Shown piece by piece: positions 34,563-44,377 of a stretch of DNA of 64,000 nt. Source of the DNA: Herbaspirillum frisingense GSF30 (GTDB lineage Bacteria > Pseudomonadota > Gammaproteobacteria > Burkholderiales > Burkholderiaceae_D); contig NZ_AEEC02000019.1 of assembly GCF_000300975.2 (NCBI RefSeq), positions 50,316-114,315 on the forward strand, read 5' to 3'. The position numbers and the translations under genes were made by a program. The notes beneath the pieces are model-generated. The model had not been told where the DNA came from, ran no database searches, and was given only the letters and a program-made list of their open reading frames with translations. Positions within the stretch are counted from its first letter, which is position 1. Every line of letters starts with the position of its first letter.

Positions 34563-35738
34563 TCAACGCTCCACCGCCAGCGCCACACCCATACCGCCGC
34601 CGATACAGAGGCTGGCCAGGCCCTTCTTGGCGTCCCGGCGCACCATCTCGTGCAGCAGGGTCACCAGCACGCGGCAGCCGGAGGCGCCGATAGGGTGGCC
34701 CAGGGCGATCGCGCCGCCGTTGACGTTGATCTTGCTGGTGTCCCAGCCCATCTGCTTGTTCACGGCGATGGCCTGGGCGGCAAAGGCTTCGTTGATTTCC
34801 ATCAGGTCCAGGTCCTGCGGGGTCCAGCCGGCCTTCTTCAGGGTCAGCTGCGACGCGGGGACCGGGCCCATGCCCATGATGCTGGGGTCCAGGCCGGCCG
34901 AGGAGTAGGCCTTGATCCTGGCCAGCACCGGCAGACCCAGTTCGGCCGCCAGCTTGGCGGAGGTGACCACCACCGCGGCCGCGCCGTCGTTGATGCCGGA
35001 AGCATTGCCGGCGGTCACGGTGCCGGCCTTGTCGAAGGCCGGGCGCAGGCCGGCCAGGGCTTCGGCGGTGACGCCGTGCTTGACGAATTCGTCCGTGTCG
35101 AAAACCACGGTTTCCTTCTTGCCCTTGATCTCGATGGGGACGATCTCATCCTTGAACTTGCCGGCCTTTTGCGCGGCTTCGGCCTTGTTTTGCGAGGCGG
35201 CGGCGAAGGCGTCCTGTTCTTCGCGGCTGATCTCGAACTTCTTGGCGACGTTCTCTGCCGTGATGCCCATGTGGTACTGGTTGTAGACGTCCCACAGACC
35301 GTCGACGATCATGGTGTCGGTCAGCTTGGCATCGCCCATGCGGAAGCCGTCACGCGAGTTGTTCAACACGTGGGGCGAGGCGCTCATGTTTTCCTGGCCG
35401 CCGGCGATGACGATCTGGGCGTCGCCGCAACGGATGGCCTGGGCCGCCAGTTGCACCGCCTTCAGGCCGCTGCCGCAGACCTTGCCCACCACGAAGGCAG
35501 GGACCATGTCTGGCAGGCCGGACTTGATGACCGACTGGCGCGCCGGGTTCTGTCCCAGACCGGCCGTCAGCACCTGGCCGAGGATGACTTCGCTGATCGC
35601 TTCGGGCTTGATGCCGGTCTTGGCCAGCAGGGCCTTGATGACTTGCGCACCCAGATCGGCTGCTGCGATCTTCGACAAGGCACCGCCGAATTTGCCGATC
35701 GCCGTTCTCTGTGCTGCGACAATGACCACATCATCCAT
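34563..35738 (-). CDS. acetyl-CoA C-acetyltransferase (biosynthetic-type thiolase)
   Basis: The 391-residue thiolase has Cys88 in [15 protein letters not shown], the [10 protein letters not shown] loop, [14 protein letters not shown] with His, and the C-terminal [14 protein letters not shown]. It resembles AtoB/PhaA and would condense two acetyl-CoA to acetoacetyl-CoA, or do the reverse, for polyhydroxyalkanoate or ketone metabolism. AAAGGAGCGAGTT precedes the ATG. It is monocistronic with its own terminator and is distinct from the beta-oxidation thiolase at 24268 (the two differ through most of their length). Confidence 0.9.
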   Translation of the reverse strand: MDDVVIVAAQRTAIGKFGGALSKIAAADLGAQVIKALLAKTGIKPEAISEVILGQVLTAGLGQNPARQSVIKSGLPDMVPAFVVGKVCGSGLKAVQLAAQAIRCGDAQIVIAGGQENMSASPHVLNNSRDGFRMGDAKLTDTMIVDGLWDVYNQYHMGITAENVAKKFEISREEQDAFAAASQNKAEAAQKAGKFKDEIVPIEIKGKKETVVFDTDEFVKHGVTAEALAGLRPAFDKAGTVTAGNASGINDGAAAVVVTSAKLAAELGLPVLARIKAYSSAGLDPSIMGMGPVPASQLTLKKAGWTPQDLDLMEINEAFAAQAIAVNKQMGWDTSKINVNGGAIALGHPIGASGCRVLVTLLHEMVRRDAKKGLASLCIGGGMGVALAVER

Positions 35739-35886
35739 AACTCGCTCCTTTTATTGAAATGGCAGGAAGCCGCGCGCGGCTGCCTGTCGAAAACCGGGAT
35801 GGTCATCCTATCCCATTTCAGCTGCGAATGCGATACGGTGAATCTTCGGTAAATCAAGCCAGGGCGAGATAGAGGCAGGGCCTCCC

Positions 35887-37050
35887 TCAGGCATCTTTTC
35901 CGAGGGTGATGATGTGGATGACCGTCCGATAGAGGAGGAAGGCCGCGCCATAGGCGGCGCGCTTGTACCAGGGCACATGCAGAAAGTCCGACAGGTGCAC
36001 CACCCGGCCCAGGGCGGCGCCGGCTTCGATCTCCTGGCGCAGGTAGCCGGCGAAGGCCGGGTCCTGGACCACCACGTTGGCTTCCTGGTTCACGAACAGG
36101 GACAGGCCATCATAGTTGCTGGAGCCGACCGTGGCCCACTTGTCGTCCACCACGGCCACCTTGGCGTGCAGCTCGGTATGGGTGTATTCCACGATGCGCA
36201 CGCCGGCACGCAAGAGCTTGGGATAGAAGGAATGCGCCACCGCATCCTGCATCAGGAACTGCCCCACGCCCAGCAGCAAGGTCACCTTGACGCCGCGCAT
36301 GGCCGCCTCTTCCAGGGCGCGCCGCATCTTGCGGCCGGGTGCGAAATAGGGATTGGCGAGGAATGCGCTCTCGCGGGCGCGCCCCAGGGCCTGCAGATAG
36401 GCGCGCTGGATGGTGCGGCGGTTGCGGAAGTTGTCGCGCACCACCAGCGCGGCCTGGGTCTGGTCATGTACCGGGCCGCTATGGCCATGGCGCAGACGCC
36501 TGAAATTGCGCCAGCGCGCCTTCAGTTTCATGCGGCCCACGCGCAGCCACTGGGCCTGCACTTCCCGGTAGATATCCTGCACCAGCGGTCCGACGATGCT
36601 GACGGCAAAATCCCAGCGCGGCGCCGGCAGCGGCATCGCATGGTCGCGGTCGGAGACCATGTCGTCATTGATGTTGAGTCCGCCGACGAAGGCCACCTGG
36701 CGGTCCACCACGCACAGCTTGCGATGACTGCGCGCCACGCCGCGCCGGAACCAGGGATTGAAGGACCGATGCTGCACGCCGACGGCACTCAGGGCGAGGC
36801 GCAATTTGTTAGTGTTTTCGCGACCGGTGCCAAGCCAGTCGTTGATGACATACACCACCACGCCACGCCCGGCGGCGCGTTGCAGCGCCTCGCAGACCAG
36901 CACGCCGGTATCGTCGAGCGAAAAAATATAAGTTTCGAGGTAGATCTCGACCCGGGCCGCATCAATGGCGGTGATCAGGGCCGGATAGAAACCCGCGCCA
37001 CTGTGCAGCAAGGCAATCTGGTTGCCGTCGGAAAAGGCGAGGTGGCGCAA
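35887..37050 (-). CDS. clsB: cardiolipin synthase B-type phospholipase D protein
   Basis: The 387-residue product has two HKD motifs: SHRKLCVVDRQVAFVGGLNI and LHAKVAVVDDKWATVGSSNYDGLS. Both catalytic His-Lys-Asp sets are intact. The C-terminus has a hydrophobic segment that may anchor the membrane. It forms cardiolipin from phosphatidylglycerol or a related donor. The start is proposed at TTG 37050, two bases after the TGA of the upstream EEP gene, since the family sequence begins at LAFSDGNQIALLHSG; no ATG gives a suitable start. This implies translational coupling. Confidence 0.85.
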   Translation of the reverse strand: MRHLAFSDGNQIALLHSGAGFYPALITAIDAARVEIYLETYIFSLDDTGVLVCEALQRAAGRGVVVYVINDWLGTGRENTNKLRLALSAVGVQHRSFNPWFRRGVARSHRKLCVVDRQVAFVGGLNINDDMVSDRDHAMPLPAPRWDFAVSIVGPLVQDIYREVQAQWLRVGRMKLKARWRNFRRLRHGHSGPVHDQTQAALVVRDNFRNRRTIQRAYLQALGRARESAFLANPYFAPGRKMRRALEEAAMRGVKVTLLLGVGQFLMQDAVAHSFYPKLLRAGVRIVEYTHTELHAKVAVVDDKWATVGSSNYDGLSLFVNQEANVVVQDPAFAGYLRQEIEAGAALGRVVHLSDFLHVPWYKRAAYGAAFLLYRTVIHIITLGKDA

Positions 37051-37052
37051 GA

Positions 37053-37850
37053 TCAGGCCAGGTGCAGTTCGGTGACGATGGGCGCGTGGTCGGACAGGCG
37101 CGCCCACGGTCCATCCTTGAGCACCTGCGCCGTTTCCACGCGGAAACCACGGACATAGATGCGGTCCAGTCGCAGCCACGGCATCATGGCCGGGAAGGTG
37201 CGGGCCGGGCGGATCGGTGCCGACAGGCCACCCAGCCGGCGCAGGCCCTGCATGACGCCTCGGGCGTTCGGTTGCGGCTGGTCGAACACCTCGACCACGC
37301 CCAGGTTCTGGTACAGCGTGCGGCTGAGCTGGTTGGTCCAGTCATTGAAGTCGCCGGCGATCACCAGCGGCGCGTCCGGTGGCGAGGACGTACTGACCGC
37401 CTGCATCAGTGCATCGGTCTGGCGGCGACGTCCACCGGCGAACAGGCCCAGGTGGATCACGTAGCAATGGACGTCCACGCCTTCCACCGGCACCACGCAG
37501 TGCAGGATGCCGCGCGATTCATAGGCATGGTCGGAGACGTCCTGGTTGCGGATGGAGGCGATTTCGAAGCGGGAGATCAGGGCGTTGCCATGGTGCCCAT
37601 GGTCGTACACGGCATTCATGCCGTAGGCCGCGTGGTGGGTGTCGCCGGCCAGATATTCGTGCTGGCCCTGCTGCGGCCAGTTGGCGGCGTGGCGCAGGGC
37701 ATTGAGGTCATGCCGGCCCTGTACTTCCTGCAGGAACAGGATGTCCGGGTCCAGTTGCGCCAGCGCCTGCTTGAGCGCCAGGATGCGCGGCCGTCCGGCA
37801 AAGGAGGTCACGCCCTTGTGGATGTTGTATGTGGCAATGCGCAGCTTCAT
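37053..37850 (-). CDS. endonuclease/exonuclease/phosphatase family protein
   Basis: The 265-residue product has the EEP fold motifs: MKLRIATYNIHKGV, ILFLQEVQGRHD with the metal Glu, VIAGDFNDWTNQL, RLDRIYVRG and LSDHAPIVTEL with the final Asp-His. It is expected to cut phosphodiester or phosphomonoester bonds. Members of this group are often encoded next to cardiolipin synthase B (ybhP-ybhO in E. coli), as here, which points to a lipid-linked phosphatase or diesterase rather than a DNase. It overlaps nothing but is 2 bp from clsB. Confidence 0.87.
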   Translation of the reverse strand: MKLRIATYNIHKGVTSFAGRPRILALKQALAQLDPDILFLQEVQGRHDLNALRHAANWPQQGQHEYLAGDTHHAAYGMNAVYDHGHHGNALISRFEIASIRNQDVSDHAYESRGILHCVVPVEGVDVHCYVIHLGLFAGGRRRQTDALMQAVSTSSPPDAPLVIAGDFNDWTNQLSRTLYQNLGVVEVFDQPQPNARGVMQGLRRLGGLSAPIRPARTFPAMMPWLRLDRIYVRGFRVETAQVLKDGPWARLSDHAPIVTELHLA

Positions 37851-37904
37851 CGATGCAACCTTTCTCTTCTTCTTGTCCGGTTCCGTCCTGGCGCTGCTGT
37901 CGGG

Positions 37905-38408
37905 CTAGTCGGCCAGGTAGCTGGGCAATTGCAGGATTGCCTCCGCATTGGACGGCGAGAAACAGCGGTCGGCCGCTTCGCGGTAAGGCAGCCAGGCGTA
38001 GCGTGTGTGTTCGCGCGGGGCGAGCGTCACCGGGATGTCACGCGGCACCAGCAGGCCGAAGACATGCTCGGTGTTCCTGGTCACGCCGGGCGCATAGCGG
38101 TGCCGCCAGACCGGATAGATGTCATAGATGTTGGAAAGTTGCCAGTCGCGCAGATGCGCACGCGGCACGCGGTTTCCGCCATCACCGCTGGATTCTACGC
38201 CGGCGTCGGCGACGATGATGCCGGTTTCTTCCTGCACTTCGCGTCGGGCAGTCTCCGACAGCTCTTCATCGGGATAGTCCTTGGAACCGGTCACCGATTG
38301 CCAGAAACCGGGCTGGTCGGTGCGTTCGATCAGCAATACGTGGTGGTCGGCGCTGTGGATCACCACCAGCACCGATTCGGGAATCTTGTAGGGCTTGGCT
38401 TGCGTCAT
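37905..38408 (-). CDS. nudB: dihydroneopterin triphosphate diphosphatase (Nudix)
   Basis: The 167-residue Nudix protein has the box GSKDYPDEELSETARREVQEE then TGI, with one extra residue between the Gly and the first Glu, as well as QSVTGS just before, which fits NudB. It removes pyrophosphate from dihydroneopterin triphosphate in folate synthesis. The N-terminal PYKIPESVLVVIHS fits the family. It is 54 bp upstream of the EEP gene on the same strand and follows aspS-type neighbours in other Burkholderiales; here aspS is 4 kb away. Confidence 0.83.
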   Translation of the reverse strand: MTQAKPYKIPESVLVVIHSADHHVLLIERTDQPGFWQSVTGSKDYPDEELSETARREVQEETGIIVADAGVESSGDGGNRVPRAHLRDWQLSNIYDIYPVWRHRYAPGVTRNTEHVFGLLVPRDIPVTLAPREHTRYAWLPYREAADRCFSPSNAEAILQLPSYLAD

Positions 38409-38459
38409 GGGGCTGTCCGGGCTGCAGCAAAGCCTCCATTGTATCGGGACGGCGCCGAC

Positions 38460-39365
38460 TCAGAGCAGGGACGCTTCGCTCTCGGCCACCAGCCAGCTGC
38501 GAAAGGCACGCGCAGCAGCGTGCTCAATACGGTCGCGCGGCCAGACGGCGTAATAGCCGCCCCCCAGGCTGGCGCTGGCCTCGCAGGCGCGCACCAGCAG
38601 CTCCTGTTCCATACAGGCATCGATCATGTGGCGCCAGGCCAGCACGATGCCCTGCCCTTCCATGGCCAGCTGCAACAGCACGGGGTATTGGTTGGACAGG
38701 ATCTGGTGCTCGATGCGGACATCGGGCATGCCGTTGTGGGCCATCCAGTTTTGCCAGGACATCCATTGCCGCTGGCCATCTTCCAGCATCAGCAGAGTCT
38801 CGTGGCGCAGCTCGGCCGGGCTCAGGGTGCGGCCGTCCAGATAGGCGGGCGAACAGACCGGGAACACCTCTTCGTCATACAGCCGACGCGCCGCCATCCC
38901 TGAGGGTGGGCCGTCGCGCAGGAAGTAGATGCCCATGTCGAAGTCGGTCTCGGAGAGCTGCGCCAGACTGTCGTTGACGATCAGGCGCAGGTGGCAATCC
39001 GGGTGCAGCGCCCGAAAGCGCGCCAGCCGGGGCGTGAGCCACAGCACGGCCACGCCCTGCGAACAGGCCACCGTCAACTCCTGGTGGCCCTTGCGCTTCA
39101 TGATGTCTTCGGTGGCCTCGGCACAATCGACCAGCAGGCGCTGCACCAGGGCGGCGTAGCGCTGGCCGCTTACCGTCAGGCGCAATGCACGAGGTTCGCG
39201 CAGGAACAGCTTCTTGCCCAGGAAGCGCTCCAGCTGGGCGATCTGACGGCTGATGGCGCTTTGTGTGAGGTGCAGTTCAGCGGCGGCACGCGTAAAGCTG
39301 CCGTGCCGCATGGCGGCTTCGAAGGCGATCAGTGACGGCAGGGGAGGAAGGGGTGATATACGCAT
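38460..39365 (-). CDS. LysR-family transcriptional regulator (GcvA-like)
   Basis: The 301-residue product has an N-terminal LysR HTH: PLPSLIAFEAAMRHGSFTRAAAELHLTQSAISRQIAQLE, and the effector domain with VACSQGVAVLWLTPRLARF near residue 95, as in GcvA-like regulators. It lies 143 bp downstream of the amidohydrolase gene on the same strand, so it may control that operon from outside or be its last gene. The ligand is unknown. Confidence 0.88.
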   Translation of the reverse strand: MRISPLPPLPSLIAFEAAMRHGSFTRAAAELHLTQSAISRQIAQLERFLGKKLFLREPRALRLTVSGQRYAALVQRLLVDCAEATEDIMKRKGHQELTVACSQGVAVLWLTPRLARFRALHPDCHLRLIVNDSLAQLSETDFDMGIYFLRDGPPSGMAARRLYDEEVFPVCSPAYLDGRTLSPAELRHETLLMLEDGQRQWMSWQNWMAHNGMPDVRIEHQILSNQYPVLLQLAMEGQGIVLAWRHMIDACMEQELLVRACEASASLGGGYYAVWPRDRIEHAAARAFRSWLVAESEASLL

Positions 39366-39508
39366 GGTCGGCGCTCCGGCTCGGTTCTTTCAACAGACCA
39401 TGATGGTAGAGCGAAAAGCATGCCCGCCGCTGCTTTCCTGATGGCGATCGGGAAAGCAGCGGCGCAGGCAGGGCAGCAGCCGTGATGGCCGCCGTGCGGA
39501 TCGAACGA

Positions 39509-40738
39509 TCAGCGACTGCGGTGGATGTGGCCGGACTGCATGACCAGCGACAGGTGCTCGCCCTGCCCGGTCAGGAGCGTGATGTCCTGCAGCGGATTGC
39601 CGTCGACCACGATCAGGTCGGCCAGCGCGCCGGCGCGCACGGTTCCCAGTTCACCTTCGCGCTGCAGGATGGCGGCGGCAATCGAGGTTGCCGAGCGGAT
39701 GGTTTCCAGGTTGCCCAGGATCTCGGCGCGGATCAGGAATTCGGTCGATTGATCCTGGTGCATCTCGCCCAGCAGGTCGGAGCCGAAGCCCATCTGCACG
39801 CCATGTTCGGCATAGATGCGCAGCGAGTCACGACCGGCCTGACGCACCGATTCGATCTTGGCCACCGAATCCGGCGGCAAGCCCAGGCGGGCGCCGTCGC
39901 GGGCCAGCGAATCGTAGGTGACCAGTGTCGGCACGACGAAGGCACCATGCTCGCGCATCACGCGGGCGGCATCGGCATCGACCAGGTTGCCATGCTCGAT
40001 GGTGCGCACGCCGCACCGCACGGCGCGCGAGATGGCGCGACCGGTGTAGGCATGTGCCATCACATAGGTCTGAGCGGCCTCGGCCTCGGCCACGATGGCG
40101 CGGATTTCATCCTCGCTGTATTGCGTGTTGCCGATAGGATCGGTGGGCGATGCCACGCCGCCGGAGGCCATGATCTTGATCTGAGTCGCGCCCTTCTGCA
40201 GTTCTTCGCGGGCGGCCAGACGCACTGCGTCCACGCCATCCGCCACACGGGCGATGGCACCGGCGCGGAAGGCGCAGGAGCAAGGCTCCAGCACATCGGA
40301 ACGTGGACGGAAGTCACCGTGACCACCGGTCTGCGACAGCGCCTTGCCGGAGGGGAAGATGCGCGGACCCGGCACCAGGCCGATGGCAATGGCTTGCGCC
40401 AGGCCCCAGTCGGCGCCACCGGCATCACGCACGCTGGTGAACCCGCGATTCAACATCGCCTCGACGATGGGCAACGCGCGGATGGAGGTCAGCGAACCCG
40501 GCTGCAGGGCATTCAAGCCCAGGTTGGCCAGCGAGGCCAGCACGTGCACGTGGCAATCGATCAGGCCCGGCATCACGGTCTTGCCGGCCACATCGATCAC
40601 GCGTGCGCCCGGGACATCCAGCGGCGTGGCGGAGACATCGATGATGCGATCTTTTTCGATCAGGACATCATGGCGCGGGAACAGGCTGCCGAGCGCTGGA
40701 TCGAGGACGTTACCGCCCTTCAGGAGAATCTTGGTCAT
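39509..40738 (-). CDS. metal-dependent amidohydrolase (prolidase/imidazolonepropionase-like)
   Basis: The 409-residue product has amidohydrolase-superfamily marks: GLIDCHVHVLAS (HxH metal pair), QIKIMASGGVASP with a Lys at the place of the carboxylated lysine, VMAHAYTGRAI and TIEHGNLVD (two His), and GFGSDLLGEMH (Asp). Close relatives act as Xaa-Arg or Xaa-Lys dipeptidases or on organophosphates. It starts at ATG 40738, 11 bp after the MFS stop; an overlapping TTG at 40750 is possible. With the transporter it would take up and hydrolyse an amide or dipeptide. Confidence 0.85.
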   Translation of the reverse strand: MTKILLKGGNVLDPALGSLFPRHDVLIEKDRIIDVSATPLDVPGARVIDVAGKTVMPGLIDCHVHVLASLANLGLNALQPGSLTSIRALPIVEAMLNRGFTSVRDAGGADWGLAQAIAIGLVPGPRIFPSGKALSQTGGHGDFRPRSDVLEPCSCAFRAGAIARVADGVDAVRLAAREELQKGATQIKIMASGGVASPTDPIGNTQYSEDEIRAIVAEAEAAQTYVMAHAYTGRAISRAVRCGVRTIEHGNLVDADAARVMREHGAFVVPTLVTYDSLARDGARLGLPPDSVAKIESVRQAGRDSLRIYAEHGVQMGFGSDLLGEMHQDQSTEFLIRAEILGNLETIRSATSIAAAILQREGELGTVRAGALADLIVVDGNPLQDITLLTGQGEHLSLVMQSGHIHRSR

Positions 40739-40746
40739 GGCGAAAA

Positions 40747-42048
40747 TCAATGTTGTTGCAGATACTGCGGCTCACGCACGAAGCGGGTGCCGACAAAGCT
40801 GATGGCGGCCGCGATCATCACGTAGAAGGCCGGTGCCATGGTGCTGCCGGTGGCGGCGATCAGCCAGGTGATGAAGAACGAGGCAAAGCCGCCGAAGATG
40901 GTCACGGCCAGGTTGTAGGCTACCGACAGGCCGGTGGAGAGCACCTTGGCCGGGAACAGTTCCGAGAACGCCGCCAGGATGGGGCCGGTGTAGGCCGCAA
41001 TCAGGGTGCCGAAGACCAGCTGGAAAATCAGCAGCGTCGACAGGCTGGGCGCGCTGTTGATGTAGGCGAACATGGGATAGGCCAGCACCAGGATCAGCGC
41101 GGCCGAACCGGAGAGCAGCGGACGACGGCCGATGCGATCCGCCATGCGACCGACGATGGGCGCCAAGACCATGATGCAGAGTCCACCCACCATGCCGGCG
41201 ATGAAGCCGGTGGTCTGCGGCAGCTTCAGGACCTTCACCGAATAGGTCGGCATGTAGAACAGCAAGACATAGGTACAGACCGTCCACAGGATCACCATGG
41301 AGAAGCTGGCCGAGGTCTCGCGCGGGAAGTTGCGGATCACTTCCTTCAGGGGCGAGTCGGTCTTGTCCTTTTCTTCGAGGAAGGTCGGGGTCTCTTCGAG
41401 GTGGTTACGGATGTAGTAGCCGACCGGGCCGATGATGATGCCCAGCAGGAAGGGCAGGCGCCAGCCCCAGCTGGACAGCGCTTCCGGGCTCAGGCTGGAG
41501 GTGACGAAGGTACCGACGGCGGCGCCCAGCAGCACGGCCACGCCGATGCTGGCCTGGATCCAGCTGGAATAGAAAGCGCGTTCGCGCTCAGGTGCATATT
41601 CGGTCAGGAAGGCGGTGGCGCTGCCCATTTCGCCGCCGGCCGAGAAGCCCTGCAGCAGACGTGCAACGACGATGATCAGCGGCGCGAACAGGCCGATGCT
41701 TTCATAGGTCGGCGCCAGGCCGATCATGGTGGTACCCACCGCCATCAACAGGATGGTCACTGACAGCGCTGCCTTGCGGCCCACGCGGTCGGCGTAGATG
41801 CCCAGCAGGATGCCACCCACCGGGCGCATGAAGAAACCGACGCCGAAGGTGGCCACGGCCAGCAGCAAGGAAGTGAGGTCATTGCCGGTCGGGAAGAACA
41901 GTTTGGCGATGATCACCGCGAAGAAGCTGTAGACGGTGAAGTCGAACCATTCCAGGCCATTGCCGATGACGGTGGCGATGATGGCGCGGCGGCGCTGGTG
42001 ATTGCTGACCAGCGGCATCCCGCTGGCTGGTAATGTCGTTCCTTGCAT
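40747..42048 (-). CDS. MFS transporter, metabolite:H+ symporter (MHS) family
   Basis: The 433-residue protein has about twelve membrane spans. The start IGNGLEWFDFTVYSFFAVII, the MRPVGGILLGIYADRVGRKA loop between spans 2 and 3, and ERAFYSSWIQASIG are typical of the proline/betaine and alpha-ketoglutarate MHS subgroup. It would import an organic acid, amino acid or betaine with protons. GAGGGGAAAG precedes the ATG. It leads an operon with the amidohydrolase, which suggests that its cargo is that enzyme's substrate. Confidence 0.88.
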   Translation of the reverse strand: MQGTTLPASGMPLVSNHQRRRAIIATVIGNGLEWFDFTVYSFFAVIIAKLFFPTGNDLTSLLLAVATFGVGFFMRPVGGILLGIYADRVGRKAALSVTILLMAVGTTMIGLAPTYESIGLFAPLIIVVARLLQGFSAGGEMGSATAFLTEYAPERERAFYSSWIQASIGVAVLLGAAVGTFVTSSLSPEALSSWGWRLPFLLGIIIGPVGYYIRNHLEETPTFLEEKDKTDSPLKEVIRNFPRETSASFSMVILWTVCTYVLLFYMPTYSVKVLKLPQTTGFIAGMVGGLCIMVLAPIVGRMADRIGRRPLLSGSAALILVLAYPMFAYINSAPSLSTLLIFQLVFGTLIAAYTGPILAAFSELFPAKVLSTGLSVAYNLAVTIFGGFASFFITWLIAATGSTMAPAFYVMIAAAISFVGTRFVREPQYLQQH

Positions 42049-42220
42049 GCTTTCCCCTCATGTCGGACGTTGAATATCCGGCCGATGATAGGGTGCGAGG
42101 GGGCCTGGCGGAAATGATATCTGTGCATGCCGCCATGCTTGCAGCGCATGCATGGATTCAGGTTCCGGGAAATGTAGACTCAAGAACCACAAGCGGGTCC
42201 TCACGTGAATCCATCTGGAA

Positions 42221-42335
42221 CCGTTCGGACTGAGTAGGCCCTTCAGGGCCGTATCGAAGACGCTCCTGCGAGGGTCGGCGAGCAGGCAAAGGCGTGCCTT
42301 CGATACGCGGCGATGCCGCTACTCAGGAAGAACGG
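42221..42335. repeat. REP-like inverted element (two arms, 42221-42259 and 42298-42335)
   Basis: Both arms carry the block CTTCGATACG, a small internal hairpin, then CTACTCAG and GAACGG, but in opposite orientation. The internal hairpins differ (GCCCTGAAGGGC and CGGCGATGCCG). The layout is that of a bacterial interspersed mosaic pair: two short palindromic units in inverted order around a 38-bp spacer. It lies in a 425-bp gap between the MFS gene and the aspS terminator, and no gene is seen there. Confidence 0.7.
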
Positions 42336-42411
42336 ACGTCGGGTCGCAGCGACGACCGGAATCCCGCCTGATGTTACGCAAGAATAAAATTTATATTATT
42401 TATAAAAATAA

Positions 42412-42441
42412 AAAAGCGCGTGCATTCCTGCACGCGCTTTT
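42412..42441 (-). terminator. Rho-independent terminator of aspS
   Basis: AAAAGCGCGTGCA pairs with TGCACGCGCTTTT around TTCC. It lies 33 bp past the aspS stop. Both strands give a T-run; AT-rich DNA follows on the far side. Confidence 0.88.
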
Positions 42442-42473
42442 CGATGGGTTTATCGAGAAAATCGATAAATCGA

Positions 42474-44279
42474 TCAGGCCTTCACAGCCGGCTCCGTATT
42501 GCGCAGGCGGATGTGCAGCTCGCGCAGTTGCTTCTCGTCCACCGCCGAAGGGGCGTGGGTCAGCAGGCACTGGGCGCGCTGGGTCTTGGGGAAGGCGATC
42601 ACGTCGCGGATCGACTCGGCGCCAGCCATCATGGTGACCAGGCGGTCCAGGCCGAAGGCGATGCCGCCGTGCGGGGGCGCGCCGTATTGCAGCGCGTCCA
42701 GCAGGAAGCCGAACTTCAGGCGGGCTTCTTCGTCATCGATCTTCAGGGCGCGGAACACCTTGCTCTGCACGTCGGCGCGGTGGATACGCACCGAACCGCC
42801 GCCCAGTTCCCAACCGTTCAGGACCAGGTCATAGGCCTTGGCGATGGCCGCTGCAGGATTGGTCGAGATGAAGTCTTCGTGGCCATCCTTGGGCGAGGTG
42901 AACGGGTGGTGCAGGGCGACCCAGCGCTGGCCGTCTTCGTCGTATTCGAACATGGGGAAGTCGACCACCCACAGCGGGCGCCAGGCGTCGTCGAACAGGC
43001 CGTTCTTCTTGCCGAAATCGCTGTGGCCGATCTTCACGCGCAGCGCGCCGATGGCATCGTTGACCACCTTGGCCTTGTCGGCGCCGAAGAAGATCAGGTC
43101 GCCGTCCTGGGCGCCGGTCTTTTCGATGATGGCGTTCAGGGCCGTATCATGGATGTTCTTGACAATGGGCGACTGCAGGCCGTCACGGCCCTTGGCCTTT
43201 TCGTTGACCTTGATGTAGGCCAGACCCTTGGCGCCGTAGATGGCGACGAACTGGGTGTAGGCGTCGATTTCCGAACGCGGCATTTCGGCACCGCCCGGCA
43301 CGCGCAGGCCGACCACGCGGCCGCCTTCGCTGTTGGCGGCACCCGAGAAGACCTTGAAGTCGACGTCCTTCATGACGTCGGTCAGCTCGGTGAATTCCAG
43401 CTTGACGCGCATGTCCGGCTTGTCCGAACCATACATGCCCATGGCGGTGGCGAAGTCCATCACCGGGAACGGGTCAGGCAGGTCGATGTCCAGGGCGTTC
43501 TTGAAGACCAGGCGGATCATGCCTTCGAACAGGTCACGGATTTCCTGTTCGTTCAGGAAGGAGGTTTCGCAGTCGATCTGGGTGAATTCGGGCTGACGGT
43601 CGGCGCGCAGGTCTTCGTCGCGGAAGCACTTGGTGATCTGGTAGTAGCGGTCGAAGTTGGCGACCATCAGCAGCTGCTTGAACAGCTGCGGCGACTGCGG
43701 CAGGGCGAAGAATTCACCGGCGTTCACGCGCGAGGGCACCAGGTAGTCGCGGGCGCCTTCCGGGGTGGACTTGGTCAGCATCGGGGTTTCGATGTCGATG
43801 AAGCCCTGGCCATCCAGGAACTTGCGCACTTCCATGGCGACCTTGTAGCGCAGGCGCAGGTTGTTCTGCATCTGCGGACGGCGCAAGTCCAGCACGCGGT
43901 GGGTCAGGCGGGTGGTCTCGGACAGGCTGTCGTCATCCAGCTGGAACGGGGGCGTCACCGACGGGTTCAGCACTTCCAGCTCGTGGCACAGCACTTCGAT
44001 CTTGCCCGACTTCAGGTTGGCGTTGGTGGTGCCTTCAGGACGGTTGCGTACCAGGCCGGTGATGCGCAGGCAGAACTCGTTGCGCACCGATTCGGCGTTC
44101 TTGAAGACATCGGCGCGGTCCGGGTCGCACACCACCTGGACCAGGCCTTCGCGGTCGCGCAGGTCGATGAAGATCACGCCGCCGTGATCGCGGCGACGGT
44201 GCACCCAGCCGCAGAGGCTAACGGTTTGGCCGAGCAGTGCCTCGGTAGTGAGGCCACAGTATTGGGTTCGCATGGACAT
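42474..44279 (-). CDS. aspS: aspartyl-tRNA synthetase
   Basis: The 601-residue class II synthetase has an N-terminal OB fold ([31 protein letters not shown] start), the catalytic core with [32 protein letters not shown] (motif 2), a bacterial GAD insert and the motif 3 segment [10 protein letters not shown]. It charges tRNA-Asp. As in other Betaproteobacteria without AsnRS-independent charging evidence here, it could be non-discriminating; sequence alone does not decide. ATG at 44279 or 44273 are both possible. It is downstream of DUF502 and FmdB genes in one operon. Confidence 0.95.
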   Translation of the reverse strand: MSMRTQYCGLTTEALLGQTVSLCGWVHRRRDHGGVIFIDLRDREGLVQVVCDPDRADVFKNAESVRNEFCLRITGLVRNRPEGTTNANLKSGKIEVLCHELEVLNPSVTPPFQLDDDSLSETTRLTHRVLDLRRPQMQNNLRLRYKVAMEVRKFLDGQGFIDIETPMLTKSTPEGARDYLVPSRVNAGEFFALPQSPQLFKQLLMVANFDRYYQITKCFRDEDLRADRQPEFTQIDCETSFLNEQEIRDLFEGMIRLVFKNALDIDLPDPFPVMDFATAMGMYGSDKPDMRVKLEFTELTDVMKDVDFKVFSGAANSEGGRVVGLRVPGGAEMPRSEIDAYTQFVAIYGAKGLAYIKVNEKAKGRDGLQSPIVKNIHDTALNAIIEKTGAQDGDLIFFGADKAKVVNDAIGALRVKIGHSDFGKKNGLFDDAWRPLWVVDFPMFEYDEDGQRWVALHHPFTSPKDGHEDFISTNPAAAIAKAYDLVLNGWELGGGSVRIHRADVQSKVFRALKIDDEEARLKFGFLLDALQYGAPPHGGIAFGLDRLVTMMAGAESIRDVIAFPKTQRAQCLLTHAPSAVDEKQLRELHIRLRNTEPAVKA

Positions 44280-44377
44280 GGTTGTGATTCCGTTGACAGT
44301 GTTCTTGTTGGATTCGTGAGAGAAGACGCTAAGGGCGAAGGCGGGGCTGGCCGGGCCGCGTGGCACCGGCCGCCCCG

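Noticed and set aside
42181..42360. tRNA-like fold in the gap before aspS
   Set aside because: The paired segments are inverted copies of a repeat; no acceptor end, anticodon arm or T-loop sequence was found.
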